Position numbers and translations under genes: made by a program. Positions 22,885-32,878 of a stretch of DNA of 64,000 nucleotides are shown here, piece after piece. The stretch covers positions 190,422,630-190,486,629 of the forward strand of contig CM067369.1 of the NCBI GenBank assembly GCA_034401795.1, in the 5' to 3' direction. Origin of the DNA: Chaetoderma sp. LZ-2023a. Its lineage: Eukaryota; Mollusca; Caudofoveata; Chaetodermatida; Chaetodermatidae. Within the stretch, counting starts at the first letter, position 1; the number at the start of each line of letters is the position of its first letter. The notes beneath the pieces are model-generated. The model was not told where the DNA came from. It was given only the letters and a program-made list of their open reading frames with translations, and made no database searches.

Positions 22885-23186
22885 ATCTGTTAGCTGATGT
22901 CATAATCTAAATTATGTAGCTCGGTCACGAAAATCGAAAGTCCGTCCCGAAGGTGTATTTACAATTTGATAAACATTCTTGTGAATATTTTGTCATACAT
23001 TTTTGTATCTAATAGACAGCAACAACTCGCAATCAATTTAGCTTCAAAATATTCAGCAACTTACCTGTATAGTTAGCTTAACATTTAGATTCTGGGAAAT
23101 CAGACTCCAATGTGTCCAATCGATTTCAACGCGCGTAAAATGTAGGCGGAGCTTAGCTAGACATGGGTACGCATGTCTAAAAACTG
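22885..23186 (-). mobile_element. F1 hairpin MITE, copy 6 (diverged)
   Basis: It carries the GTCATAATCTAAATTATG start, a degraded stem (TCAATTTAGCTTCAAAATAT), CTTACCTGTATAG and the GC-box-side arm AGGCGGAGCTTAGCTAGACA. It meets copy 7 head to head at GAATCC near 23190. Confidence 0.7.
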
Positions 23187-23555
23187 AGGAATCCAGTTTT
23201 AGCTATGCCACGCCCATCTCTATCTAAGCTCCACCCAAGCTTTGCGCGTGTTGGGATCGATCAATTCATGCACTCTCCGAATCTCAATTTCCAAAAAATA
23301 TACAGGTAAACTGTTGAATATTTAGAACAAATTTTATTGAGTGTTGTTGCTGTCTCAAATTAGTTTTCAAAATATTCAACAGCATGTTTATTAAATTGTA
23401 AAGACATACAATTCGTACTCAACTCTGAGTCCGTCATCAATCATACGTTCGCGACGAACTTATCTACGTCATTCGTGACGTAATTAATTATGACGTCAGC
23501 CTACACGTCACGTAGTTGATTATGACGTCATATCATTGACTGAGAAACTGGATTC
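23187..23555 (+). mobile_element. F1 hairpin MITE, copy 7 (near full length)
   Basis: AATCCAGTTTTAGCTATGCC and CGCCCATCTCTATCTAAGCT lead into a shortened stem. The CRE-side arm has TACGTCATTCGTGACGTAAT, ATGACGTCAGCCTACACGTC and TATGACGTCATATCATTGAC and ends GAAACTGGATTC. Confidence 0.85.
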
Positions 23556-23727
23556 ATGAATTGATCCATCTTTAAAGAGACCGTGTGTTTTTATTGACCC
23601 GTTTATTGAGCTCAGTGAGATGTTAGTTTATCTGGGCGAAATATGTTTGCGCCAAGGATCGAGAGACACATTAGCATCGTATGCACGTGATAGTCATCCT
23701 TAAATAAAGAACCGCCGTGATAATGCA

Positions 23728-23815
23728 GCTTACTGGGCCGATGCCTGTCCGACACTGGGCCGATACTGAAAGTATCTGCACGGTATCGGCCCACCATAGG
23801 CCCAGTAAGCTGCCT
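23728..23815. repeat. Palindrome of GGCCGATAC/CAGCTTACTGGGCC units
   Basis: GCAGCTTACTGGGCCGATG and its complement GGCCCAGTAAGCTGC face each other across GGGCCGATACTGAAAGTATC. A further fragment with the same phrase (GGTAAGCTGCGTTATCTGGG) lies at about 24051-24070, and a weaker one at 1585. It is probably a small non-autonomous element of its own. Confidence 0.6.
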
Positions 23816-24206
23816 TATCTGGGCGGAAGTGTCGTACAGCTTATATCTTAAACTACGGAGCTAGTCTCTTGCTTGCGTAAGAGATATGATATATTGCACT
23901 GGCTTTGATGGACGAGCAGGCTGCCATATAACTCAAGGTGATTTGAAGAGACGCAATGCGTCCAAGGGAGACACTATGATGGTTCCAATATATTTTACGG
24001 GTAGGTAGACCTACGATAACACCACCCTGATAACTGAAATATCGGTCCGGTAAGCTGCGTTATCTGGGTAATATGTCGATCAATAATGGATAATGGGTAG
24101 AATTCAGACCTTCTGAAAATAACAGTGAAGACATTCTAAAGATTCCTGGCGCCACGTCAGAGCAGTACCACCGAGTAAGTAATTTCAAATTCACAATTGA
24201 TGTCCT

Positions 24207-24514
24207 TAAAGCTCTCGTGTTCCATTAAATATAGATACTTTTCACGAGATATGAGATGCCTGTTCAATTTACCCGGCATGCAATCCTATACGGCGTGCAA
24301 TACCACCCAGCATGCAATTCCCTGACTCCATAATCGTTGTAACTATTGGACGCCATATTCGTTTAGTCTATTGTCTCCACAAGACAGGATTTCTTAAACA
24401 AAACCCACCTGCTTGCACGCGCAAATACTCATTTGTCCTCCAGCTCTGGAAGCATAAGCGTGCAGCGTATTCACGGCAGTACATTCGACCGTCTGTTTTT
24501 TCAACGCTGTTCAG
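24207..24514 (+). repeat. Left arm of a ~310-bp inverted repeat
   Basis: It matches the reverse complement of 29227-29552 (for example GTTCCATTAAATATAGA, ACTCCATAATCGTTGTAACT, TGTCCTCCAGCTCTGGAAGC). The two arms bracket the Tc1-type cluster between 25.4 and 29.2 kb. It encodes nothing recognisable. Confidence 0.75.
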
Positions 24515-24579
24515 AGAAAGTGCGTCAATGTCCAGGTGAAAATAGGAGAAAGCTTTTATATACATTGACAGTAATTTGT

Positions 24580-25393
24580 GTGAAGGTAGTTGCTATCAAT
24601 GACAGCACCAACATTCAGTCAAATTGTTGTCAAATAATTAGTATGTAATGCAATTACTACATGCTATATATTTGATATAAATTTTATTGAAACGTGTTGC
24701 TGCATCAGCTTTCAGTCTATGTATTCTAAAATAATCATGATAAATTGCAGTTAAGACTTTCTACTTATTTGCAGAGTAAGCTGACTAAGGCCGCGCTCTC
24801 ACTCGAGACTTAACCAGCGTAGCGCAACACTGAGGCATGGCGTTATTCCCGATTAACTCTCCAGTGAGAACACGGCTTTAGTTGTTGCTAACTAGGCATC
24901 GGAAACGTTATACAATTGTTGTCCATAGAATCACACGGCACTCAGTATTATTATCTAAGTAGAGTGAGTATACAGCCAAAATACGCTTTGCCTGAACGAA
25001 GGAAATATTTCGCCTAGCTACCGGGTGTACGTTTCTGTTCACGCCGTTTGCTAAGCATTCATTCTTGGCGAGCACGCGTATATAGGCCTACGCTCACTTT
25101 ACCTAAATACAATATAGTGAGTGCACGTGTGTGGATAATAATTCGACAATGTTGTTGGTGCCTTAAACATCAACAACTTAGTCAAATTGCTATCCAAATC
25201 CGTAGCGACTAAAAGTATGATGATTATTTTAGAATATAGCAACTGAAAGCTGTTGTAGCAACACTTCATTCAAATTAGTATCAAATCTGTACCAGGTAGT
25301 AATCGCATTACCTAATACTTATTTTGACAATTTTACTGAATGTTGTTGCTGTCATTGATAGCAATACCCTTCACGCAAACTCTTGTCAAAATA
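24580..25393. repeat. Series of degenerate hairpin modules and an F2 MITE
   Basis: At least four half- or full-stem relics of the F1-type central module occur (near 24600-24640, 24670-24745, 25145-25195, 25240-25395). They have the phrases TCAGTCAAATTGTTGTCAAA, GTTGTTGGTGCC and CTGAATGTTGTTGCTGTC. An F2 MITE with GGCCGCGCTCTCACTCGAGA and GTGAGAACACGGCT ends lies at 24789-24877. Confidence 0.55.
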
Positions 25394-25974
25394 TACTGAG
25401 ACAAATTTTTTTAGCAATTTCAAATGTTTGCTTGCTGTATTAAAACTATGCGCCCTATTGTTATTAAATTTGCAGGTAATTTTCTTCAACACAATGTCTC
25501 GCTGTCCGTAATGAAATCAAAATCATTTCTGGCTTTTCACGAAGGTGCGCTTACTGCATTTGAAAATGCAGTTTGCTCGCACTGGTCAAAATGTGCACGT
25601 CGCGTAGGTGAAATGACACCACATTCCAAAACAGGTAACCAACGTTAATAAAGTGTACACCTGCTAACATGGGCCGCCGCGCAGGGTTATCCGAAAATCA
25701 GCACCATGAAGCAACTGGACGACGTGGCTCTGGTGTATGGCAGTCATCAATGCTCGCGGAGACCACACCTCTAGAAATATGTTCTGCCTGCTCCCATACG
25801 CTGAATGACGCCGTGTTAGAGGCGCGATGCTGACATTAGGGCGACAATGAACTGTTTTTCAAATTGGAAATTGGCCCACCAATTAAATAATATTTTCGAA
25901 CGAAATCGTTCTCTTTACAAAATTATATTTATTTAGTGTTTTTATGAGAATTGCTAAACCTTTTTGGTTCAGTA
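25394..25974 (+). mobile_element. Tc1-type family A, internally deleted copy
   Basis: Its ends TACTGAGACAAATTTTTTTA and (reverse) TACTGAACCAAAAAGGTTTA match those of the full-length family A copy at 27642-29185. Both also share subterminal phrases (GTATTAAAACTATGCG, CCGTGTTAGAGGCGCGATGC). Only the first ~25 codons and no catalytic part of the transposase remain. The right end is only a few TA bases from the start of a family B element. Confidence 0.85.
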
Positions 25975-25978
25975 TATA

Positions 25979-27635
25979 CACCTGTGCAAAAGTTAAGCAC
26001 CACCCTATTTTTACGCACATGCGGGGGTATATTCATGTGCTATGAAGAAAGCAATAGCATAAACATTTATGTACCCATCCATCCTAGTGCAAGAGGTAAT
26101 AATGCAACTAGAGGAATGCTGATTATGATGGTGGGGAAACACTGTATGTTTTTGTTTGAACTTGAAAACGAGGCCTGAATATGGTTACGTTGACACAACT
26201 GACAACTATTGCCCTACAGTTGACACACGTGGCTAGATTGTCATTAATGGTGTCTGAAAACGAAGTTTAACATCTGTGCACGAGTTTGAGACTGTCATTA
26301 TTAATACCGGGTATATCCACCTTGTGCCTGGATGACGGTCTGGACACGACGTCTCATGCTGGTCACCAACCGACTGATACGCCATTGTGGTATTCGTTGC
26401 CATTCAAGATGGAGTGCGTCTGTTAATTCCTGTAGGTTCTGCACAGGAGGATCCCTCCTTCTCACCATGTTTCCCAGAATGTCCCAGATATGCTCAATAG
26501 GGTTCATGTCAGGGCTCCTTGCTGGCCATGGTAGGGTTTCGATGGCATTCTGGCGGAGGTATTCATGCACAGCTCTAGCACGATGTGGTCGGGCGTTGTC
26601 ATCCATGAATATAGGGTGGGTTCCAGGTGCATGATTTACAAAATGAGGGACCACAACTCTATCCAGTATGGAATCTTGATATCTTTGTCCATTTAGTGTT
26701 CCAGGTACAGTCAACAGATCCAGCTTACAATCAAATGAGATGCACCCCCATATCATAACGGAACCTCCACCAAATGGAACTTCTTCCATGATGTTACATT
26801 GGTCGTACGCCGTGCGTCTGGACCTCCATACACGAGTTCGACCATCTGTGGCATGAAGCAGGAACCGACTTTCATCGGACCAGTGTACCCGTCTCCAGGA
26901 TCTCATGTTCCAGTGTCTTCTTTCGTTGCACCACCTCAGACGCTCCTCTTTGTGGTGTGCAGTGAGGAGAGGACGTCTGACAGGTGTCATAGCTTTCATG
27001 CCAGCAGCATACAGTCTCCCTTTGACGGTAGACATTGACACTCTATTGCGCGTTTCCCATTGCTGGCTGAGCACTCTGCTGTTGGTGAATGCAGATCTCC
27101 TAACAAGGCGTACTAGGGCTCGATCATCACGGGCAGTAGTCTTCTTCGGTCTTCCAGATCTAGGCCTGTCCTTCACCTCGTTAGTTTGCCCATGTTTTGC
27201 AATCAAACGACTGATTACAGTATGGTTAATGTTCAGCTGTCTGCCACTCTCTCTGCATGACATACCAGTGGTATGCATGCCTATGATTTGCCATTTCACA
27301 CGATCACTTAACCTTCGTCTTGCCATAGCGGTTCACAATCAAGAGCTAATACTCTCTGTACAAATAAACCACGGTCATGAACACAAAATTCCTAATCTTG
27401 TCGCCTAAATCTGTATGTAATGTTCTACACCTCAAACTGGACTTTTACATAACTGAACACGTGTGCTGTTTCCCGCCACGCACGGACATCAAGCGGCGTG
27501 AAGTCATGCATGCATGTGCATTTCGTACTTGGAATTATGTCAGCTAACGCGGGGACAAAAAGTATGGCAGCCTAGTTGTACCATCATGTTTCTACGTTCT
27601 ATTGTTTTTGCTGGTGCTTAACTTTTGCACAGGTG
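25979..27635 (-). mobile_element. Full-length Tc1-type element, family B copy 1
   Basis: It has perfect 24-bp terminal inverted repeats (CACCTGTGCAAAAGTTAAGC plus ACCA), TA on both sides as expected for Tc1/mariner insertion, and one intact transposase. Its length of 1657 bp equals that of copy 2 at 30448-32104, which is inverted relative to it. It lies exactly between a deleted and a full copy of family A, with only TATA-type sequence at each junction. Confidence 0.95.
26301..27326 (-). CDS. Tc1-like transposase, family B copy 1, intact
   Basis: 341 codons with no interruption, the normal length for a Tc1 transposase. The N-terminal part is a helix-turn-helix DNA-binding region (residues ~5-45, INHTVISRLIAKHG), then a GRPKK box at 59-63, which is the GRPR-like hook, and a second helix-turn-helix region to ~115. 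The catalytic triad is Asp151 (HWSDESRF), Asp243 (MDDNARPH) and Glu278 (NPIEHIWD), giving DD34E. It would bind the TIRs and cut and paste the element at TA sites in the nucleus. It differs from copy 2 at ten residues by my count. Gly103 and Met113 here replace Arg found in copy 2 and usual in the family, which could weaken activity. The start is the first Met after the 5' UTR. Confidence 0.95.
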   Translation of the reverse strand: MARRRLSDRVKWQIIGMHTTGMSCRESGRQLNINHTVISRLIAKHGQTNEVKDRPRSGRPKKTTARDDRALVRLVRRSAFTNSRVLSQQWETRNRVSMSTVKGRLYAAGMKAMTPVRRPLLTAHHKEERLRWCNERRHWNMRSWRRVHWSDESRFLLHATDGRTRVWRSRRTAYDQCNIMEEVPFGGGSVMIWGCISFDCKLDLLTVPGTLNGQRYQDSILDRVVVPHFVNHAPGTHPIFMDDNARPHRARAVHEYLRQNAIETLPWPARSPDMNPIEHIWDILGNMVRRRDPPVQNLQELTDALHLEWQRIPQWRISRLVTSMRRRVQTVIQAQGGYTRY

Positions 27636-27641
27636 TATATA

Positions 27642-29185
27642 TACTGAGCCAAAAAAGTTTAGCAACAGTGAAGTTTGTTTTGTTGTATTAAAACTATGCG
27701 TCCATTTATAACCACATTTGCAGGGATGTTTCGTCATTGCAGGTATGTTTCGTCAATGTAATGTCTCGCTGATCATGAAGAAATCATTTCTTGCATTTCT
27801 CGGCCGCACGCTTACTGCATGTGACAATGCATATTCCATGCACTGGCCCACATTGGCGGTATCGAAGGCAAAAATTCACCATATTGCAAAAGCAGATAAC
27901 GAACGTTAACAGAAAACGCTTAAAAGTTTACCCTACCGAACATGGCCTGCCGCCCAGTGCTACACGAAAATCAGCGCCATGAAGCAATGGGAAGACCCGT
28001 TGCTGGGCAGAGCGTTCGCGCTGTTGCTCGATATTTTAATGTTTACGCCTCAACCATTTCCCGTCTCCGCCAACGTGAGCAGGAAACTGGACATGTTAAT
28101 GACCGACCACGATCTGGCAGACCGAGAGCAACAACACCGCGAGAAGACCGCTACTTAGTGACGTCATCACGACGTCACAGGTTTGAGACTGCGCCGCGGC
28201 TGTCCCGTAATTTGCACACAGCTACTGGCACTACAGTGCATGCACAAACTGTGCGAAACAGACTCCATGATGCTGGACTGCATGCCCGTCGTCCACTTGT
28301 TGCTGTTCCGCTTACAGAGCGTCACGTCGAGAATCGGTTTGCATGGGCAAGAACTCATCAGCGATGGCGTGCTCAACAATGGAGCCACGTTTTGTTCAGT
28401 GATGAGTCGAGGTTTTGTGTGGATGTGGCGGATGGTAGGCAACGCGTTTGGCGACGTTTAGGAGAACGGTATGATGCAGCCAACATCATTCAGTACATCA
28501 GATTCGGTGGCGGCAGTGTCATAGTGTGGGCTGGAATCCATGAGAATGGCAAAACAGATCTTATTGTGATTCGGAGAAATTTAACGGCTCAACGTTACTG
28601 TGAAGAAGTTGTCGCCACTGTTGTCATCCCTTTTATGCAGCATCATGCAGACTTTATGTTCCAGCAAGACAACGCCCGTCCTCATTCAGCTAGGGTCACC
28701 CGTGATTTCCTTGAGGCTAACAATGTTCCGGTGTTGGACTGGCCAGCGCGATAACGCGATCACCGGACCTGTCTCCTATCGAACACGTGTGGGACATTAT
28801 TGGCCGTATGGTGCGTGAGAACCATCCACATCTTCACAACGTGCGGGAGCTGGAAAATGCACTGCTCCAGGAATGGGATGCGATTCCTCTTCGTGACATC
28901 AGGTGCTTAATTCGAAGCATGAGAAAGCGATGTACGGCGGTGGTTAATGCGTGCGGAGGTCACAACCGGTATTGACAGCTCAGTGTCATTATTTAAATTG
29001 GACCCTTCCGTTGAATGATGCCGTGTTAAAGGCGCGATGCTAGCATTACAGTGACAAGAGATTGTTGTTTAAATTGGAAAAAGACCTTCAATTAAATAAT
29101 ATATTTTTCAATCAATTCGTTGTTTTTGTTAAATAACATTTATACAGTAATATTCTCAGTGTTGCTAAACTTGTTATGTTCAGTA
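27642..29185 (+). mobile_element. Full-length Tc1-type element, family A
   Basis: It begins TACTGAGCCAAAAAAGTTTA and ends with the complement (TAAACTTGTTATGTTCAGTA) within TATA sequence. It encodes a frameshifted transposase. Its ends and subterminal regions match the deleted copy at 25394-25974 but not family B. Confidence 0.9.
27942..28975 (+). pseudogene. Tc1-like transposase, family A, one frameshift
   Basis: Codons 1-270 are open and carry helix-turn-helix regions (ARYFNVYASTISRLRQRE), a GRPR box at 59-62, Asp154 (LFSDESRF) and Asp243 (QQDNARPH). At about 28749-28756 an 8-bp insertion that partly repeats CGCGAT creates a TAA (28752-28754). The rest continues in another phase with SPIEHVWD and ends in CGGHNRY at 28975. 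Without the insertion the triad would be DD34E and the length about that of an ordinary Tc1 transposase. This single lesion suggests fairly recent inactivation. Confidence 0.9.
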
Positions 29186-29226
29186 TATATAATTCTCTAA
29201 TTTTCTTCCGCAAATTAACAGTTGCG

Positions 29227-29552
29227 CTGAACAGTATTGCAATGCAACCCGTCGAATGTACTGCCGTGAATAGTACGCCCTACGTGGACGCTTATGCTTC
29301 CAGAGCTGGAGGACAAATGACTATTTGCACGTACAGGCAAGTTGGTTTTGTTTGAGTAATCCTGACCTATACAGACAATAAAATACCAAAATATGGCGTC
29401 CAATAGTTACAACGATTATGGAGTCAGGAAATTGCGTGATGGGTAGCGTTGCATGATGTGTGGCATGGCCTGTGGGTAAATTCAACGGAAATCAGCACGC
29501 ACCTTATATCTCGTGCAAAAGGGTCTATATTTAATGGAACACCAGAGCTTTA
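29227..29552 (-). repeat. Right arm of the ~310-bp inverted repeat
   Basis: Complement of 24207-24514, as described for the left arm, with a few small indels. It starts 42 bp after the family A element ends. Confidence 0.75.
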
Positions 29553-30032
29553 AAATTATAAATATTAGGCTATGGTTTGCATTTTCTGACCGAATTGCGC
29601 ATCTTCTGACAGCAGGATAACGTAGATGATATAAATATTAATTAAGGCAGTTATTGTCGAATGGTTCCCCGACACCATGAATTTGTAGAATCCAAAAAGA
29701 AGGGAAAGCGTATGTGCTTGTGTTGGCTACGTTGTTGGAAGTCATGTGTTGTAGCAGTATTACGTTAGGGTAATGGTACATGGGTGTATCAAATTCTGTC
29801 GCCATTGCGAGTTTATTTTATACCATAGACGTGTCATTAGGCACATGTTTATAATAATGATAATTATGCTATTAGCTTTTTGAACCCTGAATTCCAAGAA
29901 TCGCAATTTTAAGGTAGCTAAATATTTGTTGAATTGCATTTGGCAATTTGTATTCCGGGTTCAAAGAAATATTCTTGGAGAACTGCCCACTAGTCGAACA
30001 TCAACGATTGGGGCCTCGATGTCTGCGCAATG
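29553..30032. other. Gene-free stretch
   Basis: Nothing recognised; bases 29878-30000 contain GAACCCTGAATTCCAAGAAT, which resembles F1 inner-arm sequence near 1105. Confidence 0.4.
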
Positions 30033-30373
30033 GATTTGTCCATTTTAGGTATGCCTCGCCCATCTCTAGCTAAGCTCCACCCACACTTCGATCATTTTAG
30101 GATCGATCGATCTATGAACTCTCTGACTATCAATTTTCAGAAAACTATACAGCTTAAGCCTATGGCAGCAACATCGCCCAGGCAAATTAGTCTAAAAATA
30201 TTCAACATGTTTATTAAATAGGAGACATACAATTTGTATAAGGTGTCGGACTATCAAGAGTTAAAGACTGACCTTATAGAATCACTTATGACATAGTGAT
30301 TATGACGTCTTCCTACACGCAGCTTAGCTGATTATGACGTCATATGACGTCAATACTCTGGAAAGGTCCATTA
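30033..30373 (+). mobile_element. F1 hairpin MITE, copy 8 (half stem)
   Basis: GTCCATTTTAGGTATGCC opens it, then CGCCCATCTCTAGCTAAGCT and GATCGATCGATC. One stem half remains (GGCAGCAACATCGCCCAGGC). The CRE arm has TTATGACGTCTTCCTACACG and TATGACGTCATATGACGTCA and ends TGGAAAGGTCCATT. Confidence 0.85.
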
Positions 30374-30447
30374 TATAGTAATCAATATCATATTGATACA
30401 TCTCAGTAGACGTCATAATCATAAAAGCGCTCAAAATGCTACGTATA

Positions 30448-32104
30448 CACCTGTGCAAAAGTTAAGCACCAGCAAAAACAATAGAACGTAGAAACATGAT
30501 GGTACAACTAGGCTGCCATACTTTTTGTCCCCGCGTTAGCTGACATAATTCCAAGTACGAAATGCACATGCATGCATGACTTCACGCCGCTTGATGTCCG
30601 TGCGTGGCGGGAAACAGCACACGTGTTCAGTTATGTAAAAGTCCAGTTTGAGGTGTAGAACATTACATACAGATTTAGGCGACAAGATTAGGAATTTTGT
30701 GTTCATGACCGTGGTTTATTTGTACAGAGAGAATTAGCTCTTGATTGTGAACCGCTATGGCAAGACGAAGGTTAAGTGATCGTGTGAAATGGCAAATCAT
30801 AGGCATGCATACCACTGGTATGTCATGCAGAGAGATTGGCAGACAGCTGAACATTAACCATACTGTAATCAGTCGTTTGATTGCAAAACATGGGCAAACT
30901 AACGAGGTGAAGGACAGGCCTAGATCTGGAAGACCGAAGAAGACTACTTCCCGTGATGATCGAGCCCTAGTACGCCTTGTTAGGAGATCTCCATTCACCA
31001 ACAGCAGAGTGCTCAGCCAGCAATGGGAAACGCGCAATAGAGTGTCAATGTCTACCGTCAAAAGGAGACTGTATGCTGCTGGCATGAAAGCTAGGACACC
31101 TGTCAGACGTCCTCTCCTCACTGCACACCACAAAGAGGAGCGTCTGAGGTGGTGCAACGAAAGAAGACACTGGAACATGAGATCCTGGAGACGGGTACAC
31201 TGGTCCGATGAAAGTCGGTTCCTGCTTCATGCCACAGATGGTCGAACTCGTGTATGGAGGTCCAGACGCACGGCGTACGACCAACGTAACATCATGGAAG
31301 AAGTTCTATTTGGTGGAGGTTCCGTTATGATATGGGGGTGCATCTCATTTGATTGTAAGCTGGATCTGTTGACTGTACCTGGAACACTAAATGGACAAAG
31401 ATATCAAGATTCCATACTGGATAGAGTTGTGGTCCCTCATTTTGTAAATCATGCACCTGGAACCCACCCTATATTCATGGATGACTACGCCCGACCACAT
31501 CGTGCTAGAGCTGTGCATGAATACCTCCGCCAGAATGCCATCGAAACCCTACCATGGCCAGCAAGGAGCCCTGACATGAACCCTATTGAGCATATCTGGG
31601 ACATTCTGGGAAACATGGTGAGAAGGAGGGATCCTCCTGTGCAGAACCTACAGGAATTAACAGACGCACTCCATCTTGAATGGCAACGAATACCAGAATG
31701 GCGTATCAGTCGGTTGGTGACCAGCATGAGACGTCGTGTCCAGGCCGTCATCCAGGCACAAGGTGGATATACCCGGTATTAATAATGACAGTCTCAAACT
31801 CGTGCACAGATGTTAAACTTCGTTTTCAGACACCATTAATGACAATCTAGCCACGTGTGTCAACTGTAGGGCAATAGTTGTCAGTTGTGTCAACGTAACC
31901 ATATTCAGGCCTCGTTTTCAAGTTCAAACAAAAACATACAGTGTTTCCCCACCATCATAATCAGCATTCCTCTAGTTGCATTATTACCTCTTGCACTAAG
32001 ATGGATGGGTACATAAATGTTTATGCTATTGCTTTCTTCATAGCACATGAATATACCCTCGCATGTGCGTAAAAATAGGGTGGTGCTTAACTTTTGCACA
32101 GGTG
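30448..32104 (+). mobile_element. Full-length Tc1-type element, family B copy 2
   Basis: Its TIRs and total length (1657 bp) match copy 1, with TATA on both sides. It is inverted relative to copy 1, about 2.8 kb away. The near identity of the two copies, including UTRs, implies recent transposition or exchange. Confidence 0.95.
30757..31782 (+). CDS. Tc1-like transposase, family B copy 2, intact
   Basis: 341 codons, open throughout. Triad Asp151, Asp243 and Glu278 as in copy 1. Differences from copy 1: Ile27 (Ser), Ser65 (Ala), Pro79 (Ala), Arg103 (Gly), Arg113 (Met), Arg177 (Cys), Leu184 (Pro), Tyr244 (Asn), Glu314 (Gln) and Ala330 (Thr), with copy 1 in brackets. Arg103 and Arg113 look like the family state, but Tyr244 directly follows the second catalytic Asp where Asn is nearly invariant in Tc1 transposases, so this copy may be impaired. 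Role and cellular site as for copy 1. Confidence 0.95.
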   Translation: MARRRLSDRVKWQIIGMHTTGMSCREIGRQLNINHTVISRLIAKHGQTNEVKDRPRSGRPKKTTSRDDRALVRLVRRSPFTNSRVLSQQWETRNRVSMSTVKRRLYAAGMKARTPVRRPLLTAHHKEERLRWCNERRHWNMRSWRRVHWSDESRFLLHATDGRTRVWRSRRTAYDQRNIMEEVLFGGGSVMIWGCISFDCKLDLLTVPGTLNGQRYQDSILDRVVVPHFVNHAPGTHPIFMDDYARPHRARAVHEYLRQNAIETLPWPARSPDMNPIEHIWDILGNMVRRRDPPVQNLQELTDALHLEWQRIPEWRISRLVTSMRRRVQAVIQAQGGYTRY

Positions 32105-32706
32105 TATATATCAATTAACACTGTCATGGTCAAAACCTCTAAGAAAGAGACGGATTTTTGTAATTTGCAAAGGAATTTAAAAAGAAAGCATTCTGTTAGC
32201 CGACAAAAGGATATTTATCACGTTCTATTGGCCGACTTGACCAGTAATGATCAACGGTTAATAAAATCTAAATCTTATTTACTTTGAATCTGTCCATTAA
32301 ATTTTGAAGAGTAGTCGTCACTTGGTCTGCACATGTACATTTCTCAAGACCAATGCAGCTGCCTTTTTGCCCGCCTTTGACCATTACTGGGTTACTGTTG
32401 ACATAAGAGGGGTTCGTATGGGATAGGCTTAGTTGGACCTAAGTTACGTCAATGATAGCCAGCCCTCTGGATTCGATCTTTGTGTCATAAGAGGACAGGA
32501 TGAAGAGTGTGATTGTGGACTGCAATTATAACATTGCCTGACAAGGTACACGTAATAGTAAAATCTCATATTTCAAAGCAGTTGCTCTGTTTGTTCTTCT
32601 GGCCATATGCATGATTGTATAGCCGGATTAAGCCTATTTTGGCTGACATGGCTAATTAGTTGTATGGCCCCATTATCGGCTGGGTCGATGATAGAATGCA
32701 GTTGCG
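32105..32706. other. Gene-free stretch
   Basis: A short plus frame at 32063-32287 is not recognised and begins inside the Tc1 end. Nothing else is supported. Confidence 0.4.
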
Positions 32707-32730
32707 ATTGCTGCTGCTGCTGCTTTTGCC

Positions 32731-32762
<32 letters not shown>
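32707..32762. repeat. (CTG)n microsatellite
   Basis: Imperfect CTG/GCT run with a few TTG interruptions. Confidence 0.95.
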
Positions 32763-32794
32763 AAATATATTAAATTCGATGCGTACGTGTTAAA

Positions 32795-32878
32795 ACGTTG
32801 TTGGATATTTTGAAACTAATTTGACTGAAAGCTGGCTCTTCCTAAGGCAAATCCAGCTTCCAGTCAAAACCGGCTCTG
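32795..32878. repeat. Stand-alone hairpin module
   Basis: TGGATATTTTGAAACTAATT then GACTGAAAGCTGG, and the partner CCAGCTTCCAGTCAAAACCGG. This is the F1-type central stem with no F1 arms on either side. Confidence 0.65.

Noticed and set aside
26905..27408. 167-codon frame antisense to Tc1 transposase copy 1 (and the same at 30675-31178)
   Set aside because: Shadow of the transposase on the opposite strand; its conservation follows from the real gene.
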